A stretch of 13,708 nt of DNA from Gammaproteobacteria bacterium RIFCSPHIGHO2_12_FULL_45_12 (lineage in GTDB: Bacteria > Pseudomonadota > Gammaproteobacteria > DSM-16500), in the NCBI GenBank assembly GCA_001801665.1, contig MGYH01000048.1, positions 1,725-15,432 of the forward strand, written 5' to 3'. The stretch's first letter is position 1. Every line of letters starts with the position of its first letter. Shown piece after piece: positions 1 to 8,800 of the stretch. The notes beneath the pieces are model-generated. The model worked only from the letters and a program-made list of their open reading frames with translations. It did not search any database and was not told the origin of the DNA. The position numbers and the translations under genes are program-made.

Positions 1-378
1 TACCGTCTCCGTTTGCGGCTCAACCCCACCCACCGCGCAAAACACCGCACACGCACCATCCAGTACGCGCAGTGAACGCAACACTTCAATGGTAAAATCG
101 ATATGCCCTGGCGTATCAATAATGTTAATGCGATGTTGAGGAAATTGCTTGCCCGTACCATACCAGTAACACGTTGTCGCAGCAGAGGTAATGGTAATGC
201 CGCGTTCCTGTTCTTGCTCCATCCAGTCCATGGTTGCCGTGCCTTCATGCACTTCACCTATTTTATGGGACACACCCGTATAAAACAGGATACGTTCGGT
301 CGTTGTCGTCTTACCCGCGTCAATATGGGCCATAATCCCTATATTTCGATAACGCTCAATCGGTGTTAATCGGGCCAC
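1..378 (-). CDS. fusA: Elongation factor G, N-terminal part (cut by window edge)
   Basis: First 126 codons of EF-G, the GTPase that drives mRNA–tRNA translocation on the ribosome and, with RRF, ribosome recycling. The start is GTG at 378–376, giving M-A-R-L-T-P-I-E-R-Y, with the Shine-Dalgarno AGAGGTG a few bases upstream and just after the rpsG stop. Visible motifs: G1 P-loop AHIDAGKTT (residues 17–25), switch I region with GTATMDWMEQEQERGITIT (about 46–64) and G3 DTPGH (88–92). The frame is open to the window edge at V126. The gap from rpsG is 14 nt, so it is the third gene of the str operon. Oddity: residue 100 is Leu in EVLRS, where the family almost always has Glu (EVERS). The identity is certain; the rest of the protein lies outside the window. 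Confidence 0.98.
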   Translation of the reverse strand, partial: MARLTPIERYRNIGIMAHIDAGKTTTTERILFYTGVSHKIGEVHEGTATMDWMEQEQERGITITSAATTCYWYGTGKQFPQHRINIIDTPGHIDFTIEVLRSLRVLDGACAVFCAVGGVEPQTETV

Positions 379-392
379 AAATCACCTCTACC

Positions 393-971
393 TTACCAAC
401 GATAATGTGCAAACGCCTGGTTTGCTTTTGCCATGCGATGTACGTCATCTCGTGTTTTGATTGACGCGCCTCGCCCCATATGTGCTTCATGTAATTCGGC
501 TGCGAGCCTTAATGCCATGGTTTTTTCAGAGCGGGCTTTTGCCGCTTTGACAACCCACCGCATGGCGAGCGCGAGACCACGATCGAGTGCCACCTCAATT
601 GGCACCTGATAGGTCGCACCGCCAACGCGTCGCGACTTGACCTCCACGGTGGGCGCAACGTTGGTTAATGATTTACGGAGATTTTCCAACACTTCTTGAT
701 GGTCATGCGAAGCATTTGCCCTAGATTTGCCTGTCGAGACAGACGAACCACCTTTTCCTGTTTTTCCGCCCTTGTCATCATCGCCGTCTTCTTTTTTATG
801 TTCTTTTTTTAGACGCTCTGTTAACGTGTCCAAGGCATCGTAAACAATCATTTCTGCTATGGACTTCTTACCGGCTCTCATCACGACGTTGATGAATTTG
901 GCTACCTGATCACTTCCGTAAAGTGGATCCGGTAACACTTCCCGCTTTATCGCCGCTTTTCTTCTTGGCAT
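393..971 (-). CDS. rpsG: 30S ribosomal protein S7 with a long hydrophilic insertion
   Basis: S7 nucleates assembly of the 30S head, binds the 3' major domain of 16S rRNA and lines the E site. The 192-aa product starts M-P-R-R-K and ends HRMAKANQAFAHYRW, the usual conserved C terminus without the E. coli K-12 tail. The E-site beta-hairpin segment VEVKSRRVGGATYQVP is at about 109–124. Most bacterial S7 proteins are about 156 aa; the excess is a segment at about 54–91, after the second helix (…ALDTLTERL), rich in D, G, K and S (for example EDGDDDKGGK at 61–70). The insert keeps the frame and both flanks align normally, so it is not a frameshift. ATG at 971 is preceded by GGGTGGGAA about 8 nt upstream. 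It lies 20 nt after rpsL and 14 nt before fusA. A comparable insertion in Coxiella S7 is recalled from memory and not checked here. Confidence 0.98.
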   Translation of the reverse strand: MPRRKAAIKREVLPDPLYGSDQVAKFINVVMRAGKKSIAEMIVYDALDTLTERLKKEHKKEDGDDDKGGKTGKGGSSVSTGKSRANASHDHQEVLENLRKSLTNVAPTVEVKSRRVGGATYQVPIEVALDRGLALAMRWVVKAAKARSEKTMALRLAAELHEAHMGRGASIKTRDDVHRMAKANQAFAHYRW

Positions 972-991
972 TGCTCATTCCCACCCTTTAT

Positions 992-1366
992 TTATTGCTT
1001 AGGTTTTTTGGCGCCATATTTGGAACGACTTTGACGCCGGCCATCCACACCCGCCGTATCAAGACTTCCACGAACCACATGATATCGAACACCTGGTAAA
1101 TCTTTTACACGACCTCCGCGAATCAACACAACAGAGTGCTCTTGCAAATTGTGCCCTTCACCACCAATGTAGGCTGTTACTTCATAGCCATTGGTCAAAC
1201 GAACACGCGCTACTTTACGTAATGCTGAGTTCGGCTTTTTGGGAGTCGTTGTATAGACGCGTGTGCAAACACCGCGCTTCTGCGGACTACGCCCCAATGC
1301 AGGCACCTTTGATTTCAGTATCTTAGGTGATCTACCGCTTCGTACCATCTGATTAATTGTTGGCAT
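992..1366 (-). CDS. rpsL: 30S ribosomal protein S12
   Basis: S12 sits at the decoding centre and controls tRNA selection and accuracy. The length is 124 aa, the family norm. The streptomycin-region loop TTTPKKPNSALRKVARVRL is at about 39–57, with Lys43 and Lys44 intact. The second loop GGRVKDLPGVRYH (84–96) has Lys88 and Asp89, the Asp that RimO methylthiolates in E. coli. These are the residues of a streptomycin-sensitive, wild-type S12. ATG at 1366 has GGAGAG about 10 nt upstream. It is the first gene of the str operon (rpsL–rpsG–fusA), about 130 nt downstream of the predicted transcription start and 204 nt after the rpoC stop. Confidence 0.99.
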   Translation of the reverse strand: MPTINQMVRSGRSPKILKSKVPALGRSPQKRGVCTRVYTTTPKKPNSALRKVARVRLTNGYEVTAYIGGEGHNLQEHSVVLIRGGRVKDLPGVRYHVVRGSLDTAGVDGRRQSRSKYGAKKPKQ

Positions 1367-1498
1367 CTAATCTTTCTCTCCAACCGTTATAAATTCTTCA
1401 TCTTTCAATTCAAACTCATCCCAACCTAAGGACAAGATAAAATAACCTTTACATAATAAAAATCACGTCCTCTCATTCTTACAAAACAAGATGAGAGG
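1367..1498 (-). promoter_or_regulatory. 5' leader of the str operon with a start-site inverted repeat
   Basis: Roughly 130 nt of untranslated leader precede rpsL. It opens with an inverted repeat, CCTCTCAT (1498–1491) and ATGAGAGG (1476–1469), separated by 14 nt in which CTT and AAG can extend the stem around an A bulge. The remainder is AT-rich and I see no other strong stem. No run of T follows the hairpin closely enough to make it an intrinsic terminator. Confidence 0.5.
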
Positions 1499-1502
1499 CG
1501 CG

Positions 1503-1532
1503 ATTCTAAAAAAACACTACCTTTTATGTCAA
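1503..1532 (-). promoter_or_regulatory. Predicted sigma-70 promoter of the str operon (rpsL)
   Basis: On the minus strand a perfect -35 TTGACA (1532–1527) is followed by an 18-bp spacer and the -10 TAGAAT (1508–1503, five of six consensus bases). The discriminator just downstream is CGCGCC, the GC-rich type known for stringently controlled (ppGpp/DksA) stable RNA and ribosomal protein promoters. An A8 tract at 1545–1552 lies near -49 to -56, where UP elements bind the alpha C-terminal domain. The predicted start is near 1492–1497. The promoter begins only about 40 nt after the rpoC stop, and no minus-strand terminator separates them, so read-through from rpoBC probably adds to it. Confidence 0.8.
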
Positions 1533-1570
1533 GGACTTATTGGCTTTTTTTTGCATCCAATCGGTTTTTT

Positions 1571-4500
1571 TTACTTCACCCTTTCTGTACTCTCACCCAT
1601 GATGTCCGGACGCGTTTGCGCCAAACGTCTATCCATGTGGTAAGTGAACCCTGTTCCAGCCGGAATTAACCGACCAACAATCACATTTTCCTTCAGACCG
1701 CGTAACTCATCTGATTTTCCATTCACCGCCGCCTCGGTCAGGACCCGAGTGGTCTCCTGAAAGGATGCCGCCGAAATAAACGATTCAGTTGAAAGTGACG
1801 CCTTGGTAATACCCAGCAACATGGGTTCATGTCTCGCCAAGATTTTCCCATCTTTCTTCAGACGTGCGTTCTCTTCACGGAACAAGCTATATTCAACTTG
1901 TTCATTTTTAATGAAATTCGAATCCCCTGGGTCCGCAACGATGACTTTTCGCAACATCTGCCGAATAATCACTTCAATGTGTTTATCATTTATTTTAACA
2001 CCCTGCAGACGATACACGTCCTGAATCTCATTGACCAGATAATTCGCCAACGCATTCACACCCAGCAAGCGTAATACATCGTGTGAGTTCAGCGCGCCTT
2101 CAACCAGCACTTCACCCCGTTCAACGTGTTCGCCCTCAAATACGGTAATGTGACGCCATTTGGGTATCAGCTCCTCATGGGTATCGCCCGTAGCCGGGGT
2201 AATCATCAGGCGGCGTTTACCCTTGGTCTCTTTACCAAAGCTCACGATGCCCGAAATTTCCGCCAGAATGGCTGAATCTTTTGGGCGTCTTGCCTCAAAC
2301 AAATCGGCCACACGGGGCAACCCACCCGTGATATCGCGGGTTTTGGAGCTTTCCTGTGGGATACGGGCCAGCACATCACCTACTTTTACCTTTGCGCCAT
2401 CTTCAAAGTTCACGATGGCATCCGCTGGCAAGAAGTATTGTGCAATTAAGTTGGTGCCGGCCAAAAAAATGTCCTCGTTCTTGGCGGTAACCAATTTAAT
2501 CATTGGCTTCAACTCTTTACCACTTGAACCACGTTGCTTGTGATCGGCAATGACAATACTGGTTAAACCGGTTAGTTCATCGGTTTGGCGATGCATGGTG
2601 ATGCCCTCAACCATGTCAATGAACTTGATTTTACCTTCTACCTCCGTGATGACCGGATGACTGTGTGGGTCCCAGTTTGCCACGACTTGTCCCGCATCAG
2701 CCATCGACCCATCCACCACGCTTAATTCAGCACCGTATGGAATTTTATAGCGTTCGCGTTCACGACCGTACTCATCCTGAACGGCCAGCGTACCGGAACG
2801 GGATACGACAATAAATTTACCGCCTTGCCGCTCTATGAACTTGACGTTGTGTAACTTCACTTTACCTGGAAACTTTACTTGAATGTTGTTAACTGCGGTT
2901 GTACGGGAAGCAGCGCCACCAATGTGGAAGGTTCTCATTGTCAGCTGCGTGCCAGGCTCACCAATTGACTGGGCCGCGACAACACCCACTGCCTCGCCAA
3001 TGTTGGCGCGATGCCCACGCGCGAGATCTCGTCCATAGCATGCGCTGCAAATACCATAACGTGACTCACAGGTAATGGCGGTACGCACATTGACTTCATC
3101 GATGGTGACATCTTCCAGTCGTTTAATCCAGTTTTCATCCAGCAAGGTACCTTGCGGAATGATGACTTCTGTTGAGTTAGGATCATAAATATCCTGAACC
3201 GTCACACGACCCAAAACACGTTCATGTAAAGGCTCAACCACATCACCGCCTTCAATTAGGGGTGTCACCACAATCCCATATTGTGTTCCGCAATCTTCTT
3301 CTGTAATCACGATATCTTGTGCAACATCGACTAAACGTCGCGTTAAATAGCCTGAGTTTGCTGTCTTTAACGCCGTATCGGCAAGCCCCTTACGAGCACC
3401 GTGCGTTGAAATAAAGTATTGCAACACATTCAACCCTTCACGGAAATTCGCCGTAATGGGCGTCTCGATGATAGTGCCATCTGGCTTCGTCATCAAACCA
3501 CGCATACCCGCTAGCTGTCTAATCTGCGCGGCCGAGCCTCTTGCGCCCGAATCTGCCATCATGTAAATAGAGTTAAATGATTCTTGCTTGATTTTCTGGC
3601 CTTCCTTGTCTTTCACAATATCAGCAGACAATTCTTCCATCATGGCCTGCGCCACCAAATCATTTGTGCGCGACCAAATATCCACCACTTTATTGTAGCG
3701 CTCGCCCTGAGTCACCAAACCTGATGCGAACTGGGCTTGGATTTTACTCACCTCACCCTCCGCTTGTTCAATGATTTCCGATTTACGCTTAGGCACTAAC
3801 AAGTCATTCACACCAATTGAAACGCCAGACCGCGTAGCGTAATGAAAGCCCATATACATTAAGTGATCTGCAAAGATCACCGTGGCCTTTAAGCCCACTT
3901 CACGATAAGCGCAATCAATCAGGCTAGTGATGGTTTTCTTGGTCATGGTGCGGTTAACCAGCTCAAAAGGCAGGCCTTTTGGAAGCAGCTCTGATAAAAT
4001 AGCGCGCCCAACCGTGGTTTCTACCAGCCGAACTTTCAGTTCAAACTCGCCGGTTTCCGTGTTTAACGGATACTCTTTCACGCGTGTCCGAATGCTGGCA
4101 TGCAAGTCAACAAAACCACCTTCGTACGCGCGTAATACTTCATCCACGTCCGCAAACAACATGCCTTCACCACGCGCGTTAACACAGGAGCGCGTCAGGT
4201 AATATAAGCCCAATACGACATCTTGCGTCGGTACAATGATTGGCTCGCCGTTCGCTGGTGACAACACATTGTTGGTTGACATCATTAATGAACGCGCTTC
4301 CAGTTGTGATTCCAGTGACAATGGAACATGCACGGCCATTTGGTCGCCGTCAAAGTCGGCGTTATAGGCTGTACAGACCAAAGGATGCAACTGAATCGCC
4401 TTACCTTCAATTAATAAGGGTTCAAATGCTTGAATACCCAAACGATGCAAGGTGGGCGCACGGTTCAGCATGATAGGGTGTTCGCGGATAACCTCTTCCA

Positions 4501-5734
4501 GAATATCCCAGACTTCAGGCTCCTCACGTTCCACCATTTTCTTGGCCGCCTTGATCGTGGAGGCTGAGCCCAACAGTTGCAAACGGCTGTAGATAAAAGG
4601 CTTAAACAATTCCAAAGCCATCTTTTTGGGTAAACCGCACTGATGGAGACGGAGCGTTGGGCCAACCACAATAACAGAACGACCTGAATAATCGACCCGT
4701 TTACCTAACAGATTCTGACGGAAACGACCTTGCTTACCCTTGATCATATCGGCAAGCGATTTAAGAGGTCGTTTGTTAGTGCCCGTGATTGCACGTCCAC
4801 GACGGCCATTGTCCAGCAAGGCATCCACCGATTCCTGTAACATGCGCTTTTCATTACGGACAATGATGTCAGGCGCATTCAAATCCAGCAATCTCTTTAA
4901 CCGGTTGTTTCGATTGATCACACGTCGATAAAGATCATTCAGGTCGGATGTCGCAAATCGGCCGCCATCCAATGGCACCAACGGTCTTAAATCAGGCGGC
5001 AACACGGGCAAGACCGTTAAAATCATCCACTCCGGTTTATTGCCAGAAGATAAAAAAGCTTCCAGAATTTTTAATCGCTTGGATAGTTTTTTGTGTTTTG
5101 CTTCTGACGTTGTTCTTGGCAGCTCCTCACGAATTCTTGGCACTTCAATTTCAAGATTAATGCCACGCAATAGCTCCTGCACCGCATCCGCACCCATTCG
5201 CGCTTCAAACTCATCACCATATTCTTCTATGGCATCATAATAAGCTTCTTCAGATAATAACTGGCCTTTTTCAAGCTGTGTCATGCCAGGATCCACCACG
5301 ACAAACGCTTCAAAATATAAGACGCGTTCGAGATCACGCAAGGTCATGTCAAGCATTAATCCAATTCTGGATGGCAGCGAACGCAAAAACCAAATATGCG
5401 CGACAGGACTGGCCAGCTCAATGTGGCCCATTCGCTCACGACGTACGCGTGAAAGCGTCACTTCCACACCGCACTTCTCGCAAACCACGCCGCGGTGTTT
5501 TAATCGCTTATATTTTCCACAAAGACATTCATAATCTTTAATGGGGCCATAAATCTTAGCGCAAAACAAGCCATCTCTCTCCGGTTTAAACGTACGATAA
5601 TTAATCGTTTCCGGTTTCTTTACTTCCCCAAAAGACCAGGAGCGAATCATGTCCGGCGAAGCCAATCCAATTCGAATAACATTGAATTCTTGTGGCTGAT
5701 TTTGCTGCTTAACCAGATTCAGTAAATCTTTCAA
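1571..5734 (-). CDS. rpoC: DNA-directed RNA polymerase beta' subunit
   Basis: Catalytic subunit of RNA polymerase, 1387 aa (E. coli 1407). Residue numbers match E. coli in the first part: zinc-ribbon cysteines C70, C72, C85 and C88; the catalytic Mg2+ motif NADFDGDQ with D460, D462 and D464; bridge helix at about 769–804; trigger loop GEPGTQLTMRTFHIGG at about 925–940 including H936. The second zinc site is C815, C889, C896 and C899. The gammaproteobacterial SI3 insertion follows at about 945–1130. The start is TTG at 5734–5732 (M-K-D-L-L-N-L), supported by alignment with the family N terminus and by a strong AGAGGGGGA ribosome site 6 nt upstream; the next in-frame Met is near residue 29, inside the conserved region. 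It lies 69 nt after rpoB, whose end carries tandem stops TAA TGA, and is co-transcribed with it. Confidence 0.99.
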   Translation of the reverse strand: MKDLLNLVKQQNQPQEFNVIRIGLASPDMIRSWSFGEVKKPETINYRTFKPERDGLFCAKIYGPIKDYECLCGKYKRLKHRGVVCEKCGVEVTLSRVRRERMGHIELASPVAHIWFLRSLPSRIGLMLDMTLRDLERVLYFEAFVVVDPGMTQLEKGQLLSEEAYYDAIEEYGDEFEARMGADAVQELLRGINLEIEVPRIREELPRTTSEAKHKKLSKRLKILEAFLSSGNKPEWMILTVLPVLPPDLRPLVPLDGGRFATSDLNDLYRRVINRNNRLKRLLDLNAPDIIVRNEKRMLQESVDALLDNGRRGRAITGTNKRPLKSLADMIKGKQGRFRQNLLGKRVDYSGRSVIVVGPTLRLHQCGLPKKMALELFKPFIYSRLQLLGSASTIKAAKKMVEREEPEVWDILEEVIREHPIMLNRAPTLHRLGIQAFEPLLIEGKAIQLHPLVCTAYNADFDGDQMAVHVPLSLESQLEARSLMMSTNNVLSPANGEPIIVPTQDVVLGLYYLTRSCVNARGEGMLFADVDEVLRAYEGGFVDLHASIRTRVKEYPLNTETGEFELKVRLVETTVGRAILSELLPKGLPFELVNRTMTKKTITSLIDCAYREVGLKATVIFADHLMYMGFHYATRSGVSIGVNDLLVPKRKSEIIEQAEGEVSKIQAQFASGLVTQGERYNKVVDIWSRTNDLVAQAMMEELSADIVKDKEGQKIKQESFNSIYMMADSGARGSAAQIRQLAGMRGLMTKPDGTIIETPITANFREGLNVLQYFISTHGARKGLADTALKTANSGYLTRRLVDVAQDIVITEEDCGTQYGIVVTPLIEGGDVVEPLHERVLGRVTVQDIYDPNSTEVIIPQGTLLDENWIKRLEDVTIDEVNVRTAITCESRYGICSACYGRDLARGHRANIGEAVGVVAAQSIGEPGTQLTMRTFHIGGAASRTTAVNNIQVKFPGKVKLHNVKFIERQGGKFIVVSRSGTLAVQDEYGRERERYKIPYGAELSVVDGSMADAGQVVANWDPHSHPVITEVEGKIKFIDMVEGITMHRQTDELTGLTSIVIADHKQRGSSGKELKPMIKLVTAKNEDIFLAGTNLIAQYFLPADAIVNFEDGAKVKVGDVLARIPQESSKTRDITGGLPRVADLFEARRPKDSAILAEISGIVSFGKETKGKRRLMITPATGDTHEELIPKWRHITVFEGEHVERGEVLVEGALNSHDVLRLLGVNALANYLVNEIQDVYRLQGVKINDKHIEVIIRQMLRKVIVADPGDSNFIKNEQVEYSLFREENARLKKDGKILARHEPMLLGITKASLSTESFISAASFQETTRVLTEAAVNGKSDELRGLKENVIVGRLIPAGTGFTYHMDRRLAQTRPDIMGESTERVK

Positions 5735-5740
5735 GGTGAA

Positions 5741-5749
5741 TCCCCCTCT
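5741..5749 (-). promoter_or_regulatory. Ribosome binding site fixing the TTG start of rpoC
   Basis: AGAGGGGGA on the minus strand ends 6 nt before the TTG at 5734. No ATG or GTG in frame lies at a suitable distance, so this site decides the start. Confidence 0.85.
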
Positions 5750-5803
5750 AAATGCCGCGATGCAATAAAATTAACCCATTTTTCATTTGTACCATGACAC
5801 TCA

Positions 5804-8800
5804 TTATTCAAAATCAATGTTGATTGCCAACGAACGTATTTCTTTAATTAATACGTTAAACGCTTCTGGCATGTTTGATTCCATGTAGTGCTCACTGTCC
5901 ACAATGTTTTTGTACATTTTAGTTCGGCCGGCGACATCATCCGACTTCACGGTGAGCATTTCCTGCAAGGTGTAGGATGCGCCATATGCTTCAAGCGCCC
6001 ATACCTCCATTTCGCCAAACCGCTGACCACCAAACTGCGCCTTACCGCCTAATGGCTGCTGCGTCACCAGACTATAGGAACCGGTAGAACGGGCATGCAT
6101 TTTATCGTCAACCAAGTGATTCAACTTCATGATATACATGTAACCAACGGTGACTGGCCGATCAAACGCCATGCCACTACGGCCATCATGCAGCACGGTT
6201 TGACCATTCTCGGGAAGATCCGCCAGCTTAAGCATGGTCTTGATTTCTTCTTCCGTGGCACCATCAAACACCGGTGTCGCAAATGGCACGCCTTCACGAA
6301 GATTATTCGCCAGTGTCAATATTTCTTCATCACTTAAACTGGTCAGACTTTCTTTATGCTTGCCAACATTATAAATGGACGCTAGCAGTTGTCTCACCTG
6401 ACGCACAGATTGTTGTGCTTCAAGCATTTGAGCCACTTTACGACCCAGGCCTTTAGCTGCCCAGCCCAAATGCGTCTCCAACACCTGGCCCACGTTCATA
6501 CGAGAAGGCACACCCAGCGGATTCAACACAATATCGACCGGCGTACCATCTGCCAGATAGGGCATATCTTCCACTGGCACAATCATGGAGATAACGCCCT
6601 TGTTACCGTGTCGGCCAGCCATTTTATCACCTGGCTGAACGCGTCGCTTGACGGCCATATACACTTTCACAATTTTCAGCACCCCTGGCGCCAGATCATC
6701 GCTCTGGGTAATCTTTAAATGTTTTGCCTCATAAGCTTTTTCAAAATCGAGCCGAATCTGCTTGATCTGGATGGAGGCATTTTCCAGTTGCTTACTCGCG
6801 TCTGCGTCTTTCAATTGAATTTCAAACCACTGTTCACGCGGCACGGTAGCCAAATAAGCCTTCGTCACTTTGGCGCCTTTCTTCAACTTGTTGGGGCCGC
6901 CTAACACCATGCGATTGATTAACAGTGTTTCAATGCGTGAGAACACGTCCTCTTCCTTAATCCGCATTTCGTCGCTTAAATCGCGCTTTGCTTTAGCTAA
7001 TTCATTCTTTTCTATTTCCAGTACACGCTCATCCTTCTTCACTCCTTCACGTGTGAACACTTGCACATCGATCACAACGCCTTCCATGCCGGTTGGCACA
7101 CGCAAGGATGAATCTTTCACGTCTGATGCTTTTTCACCAAAGATGGCGCGTAACAGTTTTTCTTCTGGTGTCAATTGGGTTTCACCCTTTGGCGTGACCT
7201 TGCCAACCAGAATGTCGCCTGAATTGACTTCGGCACCAATATAGGCGATGCCACACTCATCTAATTTTGATAAAGCACTCTCACTCACGTTTGGAATGTC
7301 CGCCGAAATTTCTTCAGGTCCCAGTTTGGTGTCTCTGGCGACGCACGTTAATTCTTCAATGTGAATACTGGTAAACCTGTCTTCCTGAACCACGCGCTCG
7401 GAAATAAGGATGGAATCCTCGAAGTTGTAACCATTCCACGGCATAAAGGCGACTAACAGGTTTTGGCCTAGTGCCAGTTCACCTTTATCAGTTGATTGTC
7501 CATCACCCAGCACGTCAGCACGCTCAATGATATCGCCTTTTTGAACGAGAGGGCGCTGGTTAATACACGTGTCCTGATTCGTACGGGTGTATTTTGTCAA
7601 TCCATAAATATCAACACCGGTGCTACCTGGCTCTGCTTCTTTATCATTGACGCGTACCACAATGCGGGAGGCATCAACATAATCCACCACGCCGCCACGT
7701 TTTGCGACAACGGTGACACCTGAGTCTTTGGCGACCAGATATTCAATGCCCGTGCCAACCAGCGGTTTTTCTGTTTTCAGCGTTGGAACCGCCTGACGTT
7801 GCATGTTTGAACCCATCAAGGCACGGTTAGCGTCATCATGTTCCAGAAAGGGGATGAGTGCAGCGGCCACAGACACAATTTGCTTGGGTGACACGTCCAT
7901 AAACTGAACGCGCTCTGATGTGGAAAACGTAAATTCATTGCGATGCCTGACTGGCACCAACGTGTCAATCAACTTTCTCTTCTCATCAATGGTCGCATTC
8001 GCCTGGGCAATGATAAAATCGCCCTCTTCAATGGCAGACAAATAAACGACTTCATCCGTCACCTTCCCGTTAACGACTTTACGATAAGGCGTTTCCAGGA
8101 AACCATATTCATTGGTACGCGCATAAACTGCCAGCGAATTGATTAAACCAATGTTCGGCCCTTCCGGTGTTTCAATAGGACAAACACGTCCGTAGTGAGT
8201 GGGGTGCACGTCACGCACTTCAAAACCCGCACGCTCGCGTGACAGACCGCCTGGCCCTAATGCAGAGACGCGACGCTTATGTGTAATTTCAGCCAATGGA
8301 TTGTTCTGATCCATAAATTGTGAAAGCTGACTTGAACCAAAAAATTCCTTAATGGCGGCTGAGATAGGTTTGGCATTAATAATATCTTGCGGCATGGAGC
8401 CTTCGATATCAGGCAAACTCAAACGTTCTTTTACGGCACGCTCAACTCGTACCAAACCAATTCTAAACTGGTTCTCCGTCATTTCTCCCACACAACGAAC
8501 CCGTCGATTTCCCAGATGATCAATGTCATCAATGATGTCCTCGCCATTCCTGATTCGAATCAAGGTCTTTAAAACATCCACAATGTCTTCTTTGGAAAGC
8601 ACACCAGGGCCAAGAATATCCTGTCTGCCGACGCGCCGATTCAGCTTCATGCGTCCGACATCCGATAAGTCATAACGTTCTGGCGTAAAAAACAGATTCC
8701 TGAATAAGGCTTCTGCCGCATCCTTGGTGGGTGGCTCACCGGGACGCATCATACGATAAATTTCAACCAGTGCTTCTTGTGTATTAGAGGAAGGATCAAT

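Noticed and set aside
103..369. Open frame on the + strand of 88 codons over the fusA start
   Set aside because: The minus strand encodes unmistakable EF-G motifs across the same bases.
1426..1476. 16-codon upstream open frame in the rpsL leader (minus strand)
   Set aside because: Its ATG lies in the hairpin arm and has no ribosome site; such a short frame is expected by chance in 130 nt.
1539..1572. Possible terminator near the rpoC stop (ATTGG/CCAAT plus T8)
   Set aside because: The T-run follows the stem only on the + strand, where no gene is being transcribed; the stem is 5 bp with a 13-nt loop. On the minus strand no T-run follows it.
2160..2543. Open frame on the + strand of 127 codons inside rpoC
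   Set aside because: Antisense shadow of the conserved beta' frame, without a ribosome site or recognisable domain.
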